Below, piece after piece: positions 9,403-19,311 of a stretch of DNA of 64,000 nt. The notes beneath the pieces were generated by a model, which saw only the letters and a list, made by a program, of their open reading frames with translations, was not told the DNA's origin and made no database searches. Made by a program: the position numbers and the translations under genes. The stretch's first letter is position 1; each line of letters begins with the position of its first letter. Source of the DNA: Bacteroidota bacterium (GTDB lineage: Bacteria > Bacteroidota > Bacteroidia > JAIBAJ01); the NCBI GenBank assembly GCA_947475205.1, contig CANJNG010000006.1, forward strand, positions 1 through 64,000. Reading direction: 5' to 3'.

Positions 9403-11904
9403 ATGAATACTTCAAATTCAGTTTTTGATGAACACACCGTTCTCCATGATTTGGGGCATTTTCTTCCTGCTCAAAACCCACTCAAGGACTTTATTCATCA
9501 CAACACACTTCACGCTTTTCAGCACCTGAAGTTTTTTGAAGGCTTAAAACAAGCGAATGAAGTATTTGGCTACAAGGTACTTCTCGACATAAGCGAATAC
9601 CGAGAGCTTTACAATGTAAAGCGAATCAGAAAAGACATTCTTCAGCAAAAGATTATGGAGAAGAAAGGAAAGGAAAACCTGGATTCATGGTATAAGAAAC
9701 TCACACATAGCAACTATCCCTTAACCTGGTCCCCAAGGATTGGAAATTTAAGAGCAAGTTGGAAACGAGAATATTTCATCGACCTTGATTTGATTGTGCA
9801 ACCTGCACTGTTTCGCACCCTTTGCAGCTATTTGGATCAGGGAATTTCTATCTGGAATTTCCCAATTCCCGATTTGGGCTTGATGGCCTCTATTCGTGAA
9901 TTGGAGCGAAATAGCTATGTGAGTTTCTTTAAAACCCAGCGGGCGAGAGATTTGATGTTGGCCAACGAAAGTTCCATTACCGATTTACTGAAAATATTGG
10001 TTGGCGACGAAACACTTTATTCCCACTACCTCTTCGATCAGCAATTTTCGCATCAGGGTTGGTCGGGAATGGTAGCCTCCATTGAACGCGAACCGGCAAG
10101 TTTGCTCGATACCAAAAAGGTTACCCTTCACGATTTAGTGCTGTTTGAGCTGCTTTTAGAAATTGATGCCCTCGACAATAAATTTGGGAAAGTATGGGCT
10201 CCATTGGCCAATGTAATTAAAGAAAAGCCGCTCGATTTGTTTGCCCCAATTGTGCAATCCGAATTGAGCGAAGTGCTTGAAATATGGCAAAATGCTTTTG
10301 AATGGACATATTATGACCAAGTATTGGCTGGGCTGCAAGTAAAGACTACACCATCGAAAACCCCCGAATCAAAAAGTTTCCAGGCGTTTTTCTGTATTGA
10401 TGACAGGGAATGTTCTCTTCGCCGCTATTTGGAAAATCTCGACCACAATTGCGAAACCTTTGGCACTCCAGGTTTTTTTGGCGTAGAGTTCTTTTACCGC
10501 CCCGAAGACGGCAAGTTTTTAACCAAACTTTGTCCGGCACCCGTTACACCAAAATACCTTATAACCGAAGGCGGCAACACCCTAAAGCGTGGCACCGAAC
10601 CGCATTTCACCAAATATACCCATTCCTTATTGGGCGGAATGCTGGTAACACAAACCCTCGGTTTTTGGGCTGCTGCTCGTTTAGCATTAAATATTTTCCG
10701 TCCATCGGCAAGCACTGCAACGGTGTCTTCGTTCAAGCACATGGACAAGTTTTCTAACCTTCAAATCGAGAATAAAAGCTTAGATGATAAGTTTGAAGGC
10801 TTGCAGGTTGGCTTCACGGTGGAAGAAATGGCCAACCGGGTAGAAGGTGTTTTGCGAACCACCGGATTGTTGCAAGAGTTTGCCGATTTGATTTACATAA
10901 TAGGTCATGGAAGCAGTAGCGTAAACAATCCTCACTATGCAGCCTACGATTGTGGAGCCTGCTGTGGTCGTCCGGGTTCGGTGAATGCCCGTGTGTTTTC
11001 GTTTATGGCTAATCATTTAGAGGTGCGAAAAGTGTTAGCCGGCCGAGGAATAAACATTCCAGCCTCCACTCAGTTTTTAGGCGGCTTGCACGATACCACC
11101 CGCGACGAAATTGTGTTTTATGATGAAAGTAATTTATCGCCTGAAAATTCAATTACTCACCTCAAAAACAATCAAATCTTTCGAAAAGCCCTTGACCTAA
11201 ACGCCAAAGAACGTTCACGCCGTTTCGAGGCTATCGACACCAAACAGTCGGCATCAAAAATTCACGAACTCATTCGGCGGAGGTCGGTTTCCTTATTCGA
11301 GCCCCGTCCCGAACTCAACCACGCCACCAATGCTCTCTGTATAATTGGCCGCCGTGATGTGTCGAAGGGTTTGTTTCTCGACAGGCGTTCGTTTATGAAT
11401 TCTTACGATTACCGCACCGATGGCAACGGGACTTACCTTTTAAACATAATGCGACCTATCGGTCCCGTTTGTGGTGGCATAAACTTGGAATATTTCTTTT
11501 CCCGGATGGACAACCAAAAGCTGGGAGCAGGAACCAAACTTCCACACAATGTGATGGGTTTATTTGGTGTGGCCAACGGCACCGATGGAGATTTAAGACC
11601 CGGATTACCCAGCCAGATGATTGAAGTGCATGACCCTGTTAGGCTTTTAGTTATTGTGGAACATTATCCTGAAGTGGTGCTAAGTGTAATCAGCAAAGAA
11701 GCGGCAACCTACGAATGGTTTAAAAATGAATGGGTACATATTGCAGCCATTCATCCAGAAACCAAAGAGCTATTTGTATTTAATGACGGAATCTTTTCGG
11801 CTTACAAACCTTTGACCGAAAACGTGGAATTCATCCAAAATGTAGAGTCGGTAGTTGAATTGAATCAGGAAAATTGTCCAGTTTATTGCCTAATTGAAAG
11901 CTAA
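9403..11904 (+). CDS. dabA: DabA (DUF2309/UPF0753) inorganic carbon transporter subunit
   Basis: FFCIDDRECSLRRYLE (Cys/Asp ligand motif) and IGHGSSSVNNPHYAAYDCGACCGRPG (His/Cys ligand motif); followed by dabB. Internal ATG at 9403 preferred over ORF start 9331. Confidence 0.9.
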   Translation: MNTSNSVFDEHTVLHDLGHFLPAQNPLKDFIHHNTLHAFQHLKFFEGLKQANEVFGYKVLLDISEYRELYNVKRIRKDILQQKIMEKKGKENLDSWYKKLTHSNYPLTWSPRIGNLRASWKREYFIDLDLIVQPALFRTLCSYLDQGISIWNFPIPDLGLMASIRELERNSYVSFFKTQRARDLMLANESSITDLLKILVGDETLYSHYLFDQQFSHQGWSGMVASIEREPASLLDTKKVTLHDLVLFELLLEIDALDNKFGKVWAPLANVIKEKPLDLFAPIVQSELSEVLEIWQNAFEWTYYDQVLAGLQVKTTPSKTPESKSFQAFFCIDDRECSLRRYLENLDHNCETFGTPGFFGVEFFYRPEDGKFLTKLCPAPVTPKYLITEGGNTLKRGTEPHFTKYTHSLLGGMLVTQTLGFWAAARLALNIFRPSASTATVSSFKHMDKFSNLQIENKSLDDKFEGLQVGFTVEEMANRVEGVLRTTGLLQEFADLIYIIGHGSSSVNNPHYAAYDCGACCGRPGSVNARVFSFMANHLEVRKVLAGRGINIPASTQFLGGLHDTTRDEIVFYDESNLSPENSITHLKNNQIFRKALDLNAKERSRRFEAIDTKQSASKIHELIRRRSVSLFEPRPELNHATNALCIIGRRDVSKGLFLDRRSFMNSYDYRTDGNGTYLLNIMRPIGPVCGGINLEYFFSRMDNQKLGAGTKLPHNVMGLFGVANGTDGDLRPGLPSQMIEVHDPVRLLVIVEHYPEVVLSVISKEAATYEWFKNEWVHIAAIHPETKELFVFNDGIFSAYKPLTENVEFIQNVESVVELNQENCPVYCLIES

Positions 11905-13772
11905 TGACTACCTTAATCCATACCCTGATTTTCATTCCGCTGATTGGTTTTCTGGTCAGTCTGCTTATTCCTCAAAAGCAGGAAAGGCTGCTTTCGGGCG
12001 TTGCATTCATCACAATCGGCATCCATTTATTTTCCTTCCTTTCTTTTTTAGTTATATGGATTTTGAATGGCCACCAAACGCTTGATGTAAAAGACGTTTG
12101 CCTGTATCGTTCCAAAGAATATGTATTCTTAATTGACTTCTATTTTGACAAAGTAACGGCGGCCTATATTTTGGTTGGTGCGTTCCTAACCTTTTTGGTT
12201 TCCATATATAGCAGGGCTTATCTGCACCGTGAAGTGGGTTTCAAAAGGTTTTTCAATACCATTCTTTTTTTCTATCTGGGTTACAATATCGCCATTTTCG
12301 CCGGAAACTTTGAAACGCTTTTTATAGGCTGGGAAATGTTGGGAATATCCTCGTTCTTGCTCATTGCCTTTTACAAAGACCGCTATTTGCCTGTAAAAAA
12401 TGCCATAAAAGTTTTCTCTGTTTATCGAATTGGCGATGTGGGTTTGCTCCTGGCAATGTGGGCTAGCCATCATTTGTGGCACGAAAACATTACGTTTCTC
12501 GAAATGCACAACCCGGTATTTGTGAGCGACCATCTGCAAAATCACAGCTTTATCGGGGTATTTATTTCCCTGATGATACTGGTTACAGCAGCGGCTAAGT
12601 CGGCACAGCTTCCATTTTCCTCATGGTTGCCACGAGCGATGGAAGGTCCTACGCCTTCGAGTGCTATTTTTTATGGTTCCCTGTCGGTGCATTTGGGTGT
12701 TTTCCTGCTTTTGCGAACACATCCATTTTGGGAAAACCAAACTTCAGTAAAAATTATTATCATATTATTAGGATTAACCACCAGCATTGTTACAACCTTA
12801 ATTGCTCGTGTTCAGTCCACCGTAAAAAGCCAGATAGCCTATTCGTCCGTTGCACAAATCGGGCTTATTTTTATTGAAATTGCTTTTGGCTTCGAAACAT
12901 TGGCTCTGATTCATTTTGCCGGAAATGCCTTCCTTCGCACCTATCAGTTATTGGTTTCACCATCGGTAGTGAGCTACCTCATCCGCGAGCAGTTTTTCAA
13001 GTTCACACCCCGCCAACTCACTATCGAAGACACCTTCCCCAAAAGGATAGAATATTCGGTGTATTTGCTCTCGCTGAAAGAGTTTAACCTAGATGCATTT
13101 ATGAACCGAATTTTATGGAAGCCCCTAAAAGACACCGGTAAAATGCTCGATTTTCTCACCATCAAAAGCCTTATTTGGATATTAGTTCCGGCATATTTGG
13201 GCGGTTTGTTCGTTTTATTTTATGAAGATTCATTCCCACCTTTACTTATTGGCTATTTGCCCACCATGTTTTCATTCATAGCTCTCATTTTTGTTTTGAA
13301 AGCTTTTTCGGAGCGTAATAGTGTGCGAATGGCTTGGCTGATGGTGATAATGAACCATTTTTGGATTGCCTTGGCTATTTCCTTCAACGAACACTTCGAC
13401 TACACCGAAATTTTGCTATACCTCAGTGGAATAGTTGTAATGGGGACACTGGGATTGTTCACCCTTAGAAGATTGAAAACTCAGGAAGAATGTGTGGATC
13501 TTAATCAATATCACGGCCATTCATTTGAACATCCCAAACTGGCTTTAATGTTCCTTATTTGCAGCTTGGGTCTCACTGGATTCCCGATTACGCCTACGTT
13601 TATTGGCGAGGATTTAATCTTCAGCCATATTCATAAACATCAATTCTTATTGGCGTTTTTTGTTTCGAGTAGCTTTATTATTGATGGTTTGGCGGTTATA
13701 CGCATCTACACCCGGGTTTTTCTCGGGCCACACAACAAACCCTATCACGAAATACCATTTAGATCTTCTTAG
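11904..13772 (+). CDS. dabB: DabB, NuoL/MrpA-like proton-conducting membrane protein
   Basis: FIGWEMLGISSFLLIAFYKDR, AAKSAQLPFSSWLPRAMEGPTPSSAIFYGSLSVHLGVFLLLR antiporter-like motifs; overlaps the dabA stop. Confidence 0.9.
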   Translation: MTTLIHTLIFIPLIGFLVSLLIPQKQERLLSGVAFITIGIHLFSFLSFLVIWILNGHQTLDVKDVCLYRSKEYVFLIDFYFDKVTAAYILVGAFLTFLVSIYSRAYLHREVGFKRFFNTILFFYLGYNIAIFAGNFETLFIGWEMLGISSFLLIAFYKDRYLPVKNAIKVFSVYRIGDVGLLLAMWASHHLWHENITFLEMHNPVFVSDHLQNHSFIGVFISLMILVTAAAKSAQLPFSSWLPRAMEGPTPSSAIFYGSLSVHLGVFLLLRTHPFWENQTSVKIIIILLGLTTSIVTTLIARVQSTVKSQIAYSSVAQIGLIFIEIAFGFETLALIHFAGNAFLRTYQLLVSPSVVSYLIREQFFKFTPRQLTIEDTFPKRIEYSVYLLSLKEFNLDAFMNRILWKPLKDTGKMLDFLTIKSLIWILVPAYLGGLFVLFYEDSFPPLLIGYLPTMFSFIALIFVLKAFSERNSVRMAWLMVIMNHFWIALAISFNEHFDYTEILLYLSGIVVMGTLGLFTLRRLKTQEECVDLNQYHGHSFEHPKLALMFLICSLGLTGFPITPTFIGEDLIFSHIHKHQFLLAFFVSSSFIIDGLAVIRIYTRVFLGPHNKPYHEIPFRSS

Positions 13773-13778
13773 AAACTA

Positions 13779-14165
13779 ATGTCTCGCGAAGTAAAAATAT
13801 CAGACACCATTTTAAACTCTTCCCAATTCATGGGTAAGGGATTCAAAAGCTGCGTTTTTATTTTACTGTTGGCTTTCCTTAATGTGATAGCTGCAGCAGC
13901 CATGTCGGGGAACGGGTCGGGCTATAAGCCAAAGCCAACTTTTAACAAAAACCCTATTGGATTAGGTTCATTGTTGGTGTTTGAAGAGGACGAAGAGGAT
14001 AGAATTGAAGATAACATCCACTTTAGCTTTATTCCGAATAAATATGGAATTGAAAATATACATTCCTCTTATTCTTTACATAGGCTAAATCTAGGCTATA
14101 CCCAAATAGTTCCAAATCATTTCCCAAGGAATATTGTCATTTATTTAAGAAATTTAAGACTCTGA
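13779..14165 (+). CDS. Small secreted/membrane protein with acidic segment between dabB and the SulP gene
   Basis: 128 aa, N-terminal hydrophobic segment, VFEEDEEDRIEDN; 6 nt after the dabB stop. Confidence 0.6.
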   Translation: MSREVKISDTILNSSQFMGKGFKSCVFILLLAFLNVIAAAAMSGNGSGYKPKPTFNKNPIGLGSLLVFEEDEEDRIEDNIHFSFIPNKYGIENIHSSYSLHRLNLGYTQIVPNHFPRNIVIYLRNLRL

Positions 14166-14244
14166 TTTTTTGTTGGTCTGCTTCTCGTGCTGCACCATTT
14201 TGGTGTTTATTATTCAACAAAAACAGTTTTAAAAATTCAATACA

Positions 14245-15858
14245 ATGAAAAACAATTCAAAAAGATTTATTCCTGCCGATGGTTTGGAAGGTCTAAAACA
14301 AAACTTCTCAAAAGATGCCCTTTCCGGGTTCTTAGTATTCTTATTGGCTTTGCCCCTAAGTTTGGGTATTGCCAAAGCGTCCGATTTTCCCGCCATATTT
14401 GGTTTGGTTACAGCTATCATTGGCGGAGTGGTAGTTAGTTTTTTTGCTGGTTCACGTCTTACGATTAAAGGACCTGCTGCCGGACTTATCGTTATTGCCA
14501 GCGGAGCAGTTTCTGCCTTTGGCGGTGGCGAAATAGGTTGGCACCTTGCCCTTGGAGCCATAGTGGTGGCCGGGCTTATCCAAATTTTATTCGGGGTGTT
14601 TAAATTGGGCAAACTGGCCGATTTCTTCCCGGGTGCTGCTATTCACGGAATGCTTGCAGCTATCGGTATAATCATAATGAGTAAGCAAATTCACAACCTA
14701 CTGGGTATCGACCCCAAAATGCTGAAGGGCAAAGAACCACTTGAACTTTTGGCTATGATTCCGGAAAGTATTATGCATGAAAATGCCCATGTCACCGAAA
14801 TTGGTGTGGCTTGTTTGCTCTTACTTATTCTGTTTAGCTTTATCAAGAATCAAAAGATAAAGAAAATTCCTGCTCCATTAATAGTGTTGGCGGTTGCTAT
14901 CCCACTTGGACAGGCTTTGCACATCAAAACTGAAGGTGCCGTTGCCAATTTTGCTTTGGTGAAAGTGGGTAGCATTTTCGATAGCTTTCAAAACGGATTA
15001 ATCAATGCTGATTTCTCGGGAATTCAATCTTATATGGGTGTTTTTATTGAATATGTGGTGCTTTTTTCTTTAATCGGAACGTTGGAGTCCTTGCTTACGG
15101 CCAAAGCAATTGATGGAATGGACCCATACAAACGCAAATCTGACTTCAATAAAGATGTTCTTGCGGTTGGAATTGGAAATACGCTTTCAGGACTTCTTGG
15201 AGGCTTGCCTATGATTAGTGAAGTGGCCCGTAGTTCGGCCAACGTTAGTAATGGTGCTGTTACGCGTTGGGCAAACTTCTTCCATGGGATGTTCCTGCTA
15301 CTTGCTGTATTATTTGCAGTTTCGTTTATTGAGATGATTCCAAATGCCGCCCTTGCTTCTATGCTTATTTTTGTGGGATATAAATTGGCTAACCCCAAAG
15401 AGTTTATTCACATGTGGCAGATAGGCAAAGAGCAGTTTGTGATTTTCACCACTACAATTGTTGTTACCCTCGCCACCGATTTGTTGATTGGTGTTGGTAC
15501 CGGTATTGTATTAAAATTCATTATCCAATTATTGTATGGCACCCCTATAAAAGATTTTTTCAAGGTAAATATTAAGGTTTCAAATTCAGATGCTAAAAAC
15601 TATGTGATGAAGGTAAATGGAGCCTTGGTATTCTCGAATATTATAGGATTGAAAACGATATTTGCAACTATACCACAAGGCAAAAATGTTTTGGTAGATG
15701 TGAGAAATGCCCCCATTGTGGACCATTCCTCTATTATGGCTTTGAATGGTTTGGTGGAAGATTACAAAGACGGAGGTGGAACCATAGAAGTGGAAGGTTT
15801 CAGCAACCACAAACAACTGGGCCACGCCGCTACCTCTACACGGGTGAGGAAGAGGTAG
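14245..15858 (+). CDS. SulP (SLC26) family inorganic anion transporter with C-terminal STAS domain
   Basis: DALSGFLVFLLALPLSLGIAKASDFP; C-terminal VDVRNAPIVDHSSIMALNGLVEDYKDGGGTIEVEGF (STAS). Confidence 0.93.
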   Translation: MKNNSKRFIPADGLEGLKQNFSKDALSGFLVFLLALPLSLGIAKASDFPAIFGLVTAIIGGVVVSFFAGSRLTIKGPAAGLIVIASGAVSAFGGGEIGWHLALGAIVVAGLIQILFGVFKLGKLADFFPGAAIHGMLAAIGIIIMSKQIHNLLGIDPKMLKGKEPLELLAMIPESIMHENAHVTEIGVACLLLLILFSFIKNQKIKKIPAPLIVLAVAIPLGQALHIKTEGAVANFALVKVGSIFDSFQNGLINADFSGIQSYMGVFIEYVVLFSLIGTLESLLTAKAIDGMDPYKRKSDFNKDVLAVGIGNTLSGLLGGLPMISEVARSSANVSNGAVTRWANFFHGMFLLLAVLFAVSFIEMIPNAALASMLIFVGYKLANPKEFIHMWQIGKEQFVIFTTTIVVTLATDLLIGVGTGIVLKFIIQLLYGTPIKDFFKVNIKVSNSDAKNYVMKVNGALVFSNIIGLKTIFATIPQGKNVLVDVRNAPIVDHSSIMALNGLVEDYKDGGGTIEVEGFSNHKQLGHAATSTRVRKR

Positions 15859-15899
15859 CGATGGTAATTAGGTTTGATCCCTTGGGAGAGGTCATTGCA

Positions 15900-16130
15900 C
15901 ACACAGGGATGACACCTGCACACGCAGGGATGACACCTGCACACGCAGGGATGACACCTGCACACGCAGGGATGATACCTGCACACGCAGGGACGATACC
16001 TGCACACTCAGGGATGACACCTGCACACGCAGGGATGATACCTGCACACGCAGGGACGATACCTGCACACGCAGGGATGATACCTGCAAACGCAGGGACG
16101 ATACCTGCACACGCAGGGATGAAATCTTCG
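15900..16130. repeat. Tandem array, exact 21-bp period, 10 full units plus a partial, consensus CACGCAGGGATGACACCTGCA
   Basis: Unit n starts at 15900+21(n-1). Most units contain the dyad GCAGG-N7-CCTGC. Lies between the SulP and porin genes. Confidence 0.97.
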
Positions 16131-16166
16131 AGCCTGTTTATAAATAAAAACAACCTTTTAACAAAA

Positions 16167-17561
16167 ATGAAAAAATTAATCATATCCCTCGGCCTGCTAT
16201 TCAGCTTCGGGACTGTCTTTTCACAAGTAAAAGACCCATCAGCACCCACACCCGTAAAGGATAAGGATGCCCTTAAATTTAACATCAGCGAAGATGGCAC
16301 TCGCTATTTTCAAGCTACTTTCCTAAACCAAACCTGGTTAAGGTGGGACCAAAGCAACCCTGGCACTACGGTGATGGGCAAACCTGCCGACAACACTTTT
16401 GACATTGGGTTGCGACGAACCCGTATTCAGTTGTTTGGGCAAATAACGCCTCGGGTGTTTCTTTATTTTCAGTTTGGGCAGAACAATTTCAACTATGCCT
16501 TTAATGCTAATAATGGTAACCGCAAACTAGCCGCATTTTTTCACGATGCAGTGTGCGAATACAGGCTTAGCAAGCATAATGAGCTAAAAGTTGGCGGTGG
16601 ACTAACCATTGCCAACGGCCTTTCACGCTTTTCGCAACCGAGCATCGGGACCATTATGACCCTGGATGTGCCGGTGTTTATTCAGGCAACCGTGGATCAA
16701 ACCGATGAATTTTCAAGGAAATTAAGCCTGTATGCTCGCGGACAAATTTGGAAAATAGATTATCGCTTTGTACTAAGCGACCCTTTCCCAATTACCTCTA
16801 GCGGAATTACACCGGCCAAGTTTGGGGCTAATTCCACCTTTGCACAGTTGGGGCACAACAAGCAATATCAAGCCTACCTCACCTACAACTTCTTTGAGAT
16901 GGAAGGCCACACCACGCCCTATATGACCGGAACTTATCTGGGCAACAAAAAGGTGTGGAACATTGGCGGAGGGGCTATATTCCAAAACAATGCAATGTGG
17001 CAAAAGCAGCCCGCAGGCACTTCAGCTGCCGATACCATTAAATATAACCAAATGCTTCTGCTTTGTGCCGAAACCTACCTAGATATGCCCATCAAGAAAG
17101 ACCGTGGCGATGCTATTTCGGCGTATTTCGGCTATTTCAATACCAATTATGGCCACAACTATTTGCGGTATAACGGCATTATGAACCCCGCTACAGGCCT
17201 CAATACCGATGCTGCCAAAACCGCCATTGCCTCCAATGCCTATGGCAATGCCTTACCCATGTTTGGCACCGGGCAAGTAGTGTATTCTCAAGTGGGATAC
17301 CTGATGCCAAAGAAATGGCTTGGCGATAATGGCGGACAATTGATGCCTTATGCCACTTGGACGTATGCCTGCTACGATAGATTGGCTAAATTGCCTATAA
17401 ATACCTATGCTATTGGACTAAACTGGTTCATCAAAGGCCACAAAGCAAAGATGACCCTCGATTATCAGAATCGCCCAACCTATAGTAGCGATAGTGGAGG
17501 TAATATCATTTTCGGTCCACGCAAAAGTTGCTTGACTTTGCAGTATCAGATTTTTATTTAA
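16167..17561 (+). CDS. Outer-membrane porin (OprO/OprP-like beta-barrel)
   Basis: Signal peptide MKKLIISLGLLFSFGTVFSQ at 16167; RRTRIQLFGQITPRVFLYFQFGQNNFN...; C-terminal aromatic strand. The longer ORF start at 15861 would translate the 21-bp array. Confidence 0.75.
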   Translation: MKKLIISLGLLFSFGTVFSQVKDPSAPTPVKDKDALKFNISEDGTRYFQATFLNQTWLRWDQSNPGTTVMGKPADNTFDIGLRRTRIQLFGQITPRVFLYFQFGQNNFNYAFNANNGNRKLAAFFHDAVCEYRLSKHNELKVGGGLTIANGLSRFSQPSIGTIMTLDVPVFIQATVDQTDEFSRKLSLYARGQIWKIDYRFVLSDPFPITSSGITPAKFGANSTFAQLGHNKQYQAYLTYNFFEMEGHTTPYMTGTYLGNKKVWNIGGGAIFQNNAMWQKQPAGTSAADTIKYNQMLLLCAETYLDMPIKKDRGDAISAYFGYFNTNYGHNYLRYNGIMNPATGLNTDAAKTAIASNAYGNALPMFGTGQVVYSQVGYLMPKKWLGDNGGQLMPYATWTYACYDRLAKLPINTYAIGLNWFIKGHKAKMTLDYQNRPTYSSDSGGNIIFGPRKSCLTLQYQIFI

Positions 17562-17631
17562 TAGACTTGAATAAGTGTTAACTAACTAACACTGTAACGT
17601 GAATTGAATGAATACTTTCACTTTCTAGTCA

Positions 17632-17844
17632 ATGCTAATATTATTTCCTGATGTTAATGATATTGAAGAATTAAATCAGTTCTATTCGCCATTTCAAATT
17701 TTTCGGGAATCCAAACGCATTTGGGTATATTTATTGAATAGGCCATGCCAATACAGCAACACAGGTGAAGAAATAAAAACAAAGATTACAAAATATACTT
17801 TTGAAGTACTCCCACCAAAATCAAACCTGCGATTCCTTTGTTGA
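17632..17844 (+). CDS. Hypothetical 70-aa ORF
   Basis: ORF only; no recognised family. Confidence 0.2.
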   Translation: MLILFPDVNDIEELNQFYSPFQIFRESKRIWVYLLNRPCQYSNTGEEIKTKITKYTFEVLPPKSNLRFLC

Positions 17845-17895
17845 GTGCATATATAAAATCATTGAAGTAACCTTGATCCCATCATTGACTCCCCC

Positions 17896-18300
17896 CTACT
17901 TTATCTCCTGACAAAGCTCTATCAGCACACCAGAGCTATCTTTTGGGTGAACAAAACACACTAATTTATTGTCTGCTCCTTTAAACGGTTCACTTCTAAG
18001 CAATGTAAAGCCTTCGCTTTTTAGCCTTTCCATTTCCTTTACGATATCATCAACATCGAAAGCAATGTGATGTAGTCCTTCACCACGCTTTTCAATAAAT
18101 TTAGCGATGGCACTATCGGGATTTGTGGCTTCGAGCAACTCAATTTTATTTGTACCAACTCCAAAGAAACTGGTATTTACCCCCTCAGAGGCTACCGATT
18201 CTGTTTTGTATGGAGCTTCACCCAATAGTTTGGTATAAATATCGTTTCCTTTTTCAAGGCTTTTTACGGCAATGCCGATATGTTCAATTTTATTCATCAT
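17896..18300 (-). CDS. mce: Methylmalonyl-CoA epimerase
   Basis: MNKIEHIGIAVKSLEKGNDIYTKLLG...EGLHHIAFDVDDIV...FVHPKDSSGVLIELCQ. Confidence 0.93.
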   Translation of the reverse strand: MMNKIEHIGIAVKSLEKGNDIYTKLLGEAPYKTESVASEGVNTSFFGVGTNKIELLEATNPDSAIAKFIEKRGEGLHHIAFDVDDIVKEMERLKSEGFTLLRSEPFKGADNKLVCFVHPKDSSGVLIELCQEIK

Positions 18301-18322
18301 ACGATAAAAGTATTTATAAAAA

Positions 18323-18351
18323 AAATGCCAACCCGTTTTGGGTTGGCATTT
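18323..18351 (-). terminator. Rho-independent terminator for the 18369-19172 gene
   Basis: AAATGCCAACCCgttttGGGTTGGCATTT stem-loop; reads into a T-run on the minus strand. Confidence 0.8.
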
Positions 18352-18368
18352 CAAAGTAAGCAAAATGT

Positions 18369-19172
18369 TTACTTTTTAAATGTTCCTGTTTTATTGTCGT
18401 AGTTGAGGTAGTAAGTGCCTTTTTCAAGTTTAGAAACATTTGCACTTCCGGCCAAGCCTTTATCTACAATATTACCAAAAGAGTTATAAATTTCATACAA
18501 TGTTTTGTCTGAGAATCTAATTTCATCAGCAGCTTTTTTGCCTTCACCAGGAGTCCAAGTGATTTCGGGCAGTGGTGAGCGGAACTTAGATTCCATGGAG
18601 TAACGGGGTTTCCCTGTTCCGTCCACTTGTTTCAAGCGGAAACGATTTTCGCCGCTATGAATTGTGGTTATAGTATGGGTGTAATCTGTAGAAGTCGGGA
18701 TTCCTTTTCCTTCAAATTCGCCAACATTTACCCATTTGTTCCAACGAAACTGCTCAATATAAAAAGTCAATTTTCCTACTTCACCTTTGGTTGTAACGTT
18801 TAGTGTTCCGTTTGGGCTAACTTTCATTGCTTCAACCTCAAATGTACTCATTGGTTTAAGCACTTCAGGGTTCAAAACCTTTGGCTTACACTCATCTTTG
18901 TGTTTGATTTTAACCTCAACTTTAGCCCCTAAAGGAAGCTGAAAAAATGAGAAATCCACTTCAAAAGCACTTGACTGAATCTCGTCAGTAGTAACTTTTC
19001 CGTTAATCTGAACCTCATAAGTGCAGAAACCAACACCCGAAGATGCAAATGGGTTTTGAATATAAAGATTCTTACCCTGATAGTTTCCCTCGATGGTAAT
19101 TACACCCGCAAATGCTTGAGAAACAAGCATGGAGAAAGAAACAAAAGCGGCGAATTTTAGTTTATTGAACAT
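18369..19172 (-). CDS. Secreted hypothetical protein with a T9SS-like C-terminus
   Basis: Signal peptide; ends LYEIYNSFGNIVDKGLAGSANVSKLEKGTYYLNYDNKTGTFKK. Confidence 0.6.
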   Translation of the reverse strand: MFNKLKFAAFVSFSMLVSQAFAGVITIEGNYQGKNLYIQNPFASSGVGFCTYEVQINGKVTTDEIQSSAFEVDFSFFQLPLGAKVEVKIKHKDECKPKVLNPEVLKPMSTFEVEAMKVSPNGTLNVTTKGEVGKLTFYIEQFRWNKWVNVGEFEGKGIPTSTDYTHTITTIHSGENRFRLKQVDGTGKPRYSMESKFRSPLPEITWTPGEGKKAADEIRFSDKTLYEIYNSFGNIVDKGLAGSANVSKLEKGTYYLNYDNKTGTFKK

Positions 19173-19311
19173 TGTTTTAAACTGTTTAAAATCAGACTAC
19201 AATGTTAAGTGAATTTTGGTTTCAAAAATTTATTTTATTCAAAAATTTATTTCAATACCTTTCGGCTTTCTTTAAAATATGTGTTGAAACCGTTTTCTAA
19301 ACTCATCCAAA

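Noticed and set aside
15900-16130. Possible CRISPR array
   Set aside because: Units are contiguous 21-mers with no variable spacers and no cas genes nearby. The same applies to the arrays at 193-486 and 24133-24342.
15762-16300. Minus-strand ORFs with CHPCVCR, QVSSLRV and PACAGI repeats
   Set aside because: Antisense readings of the 21-bp array and SulP 3' end.
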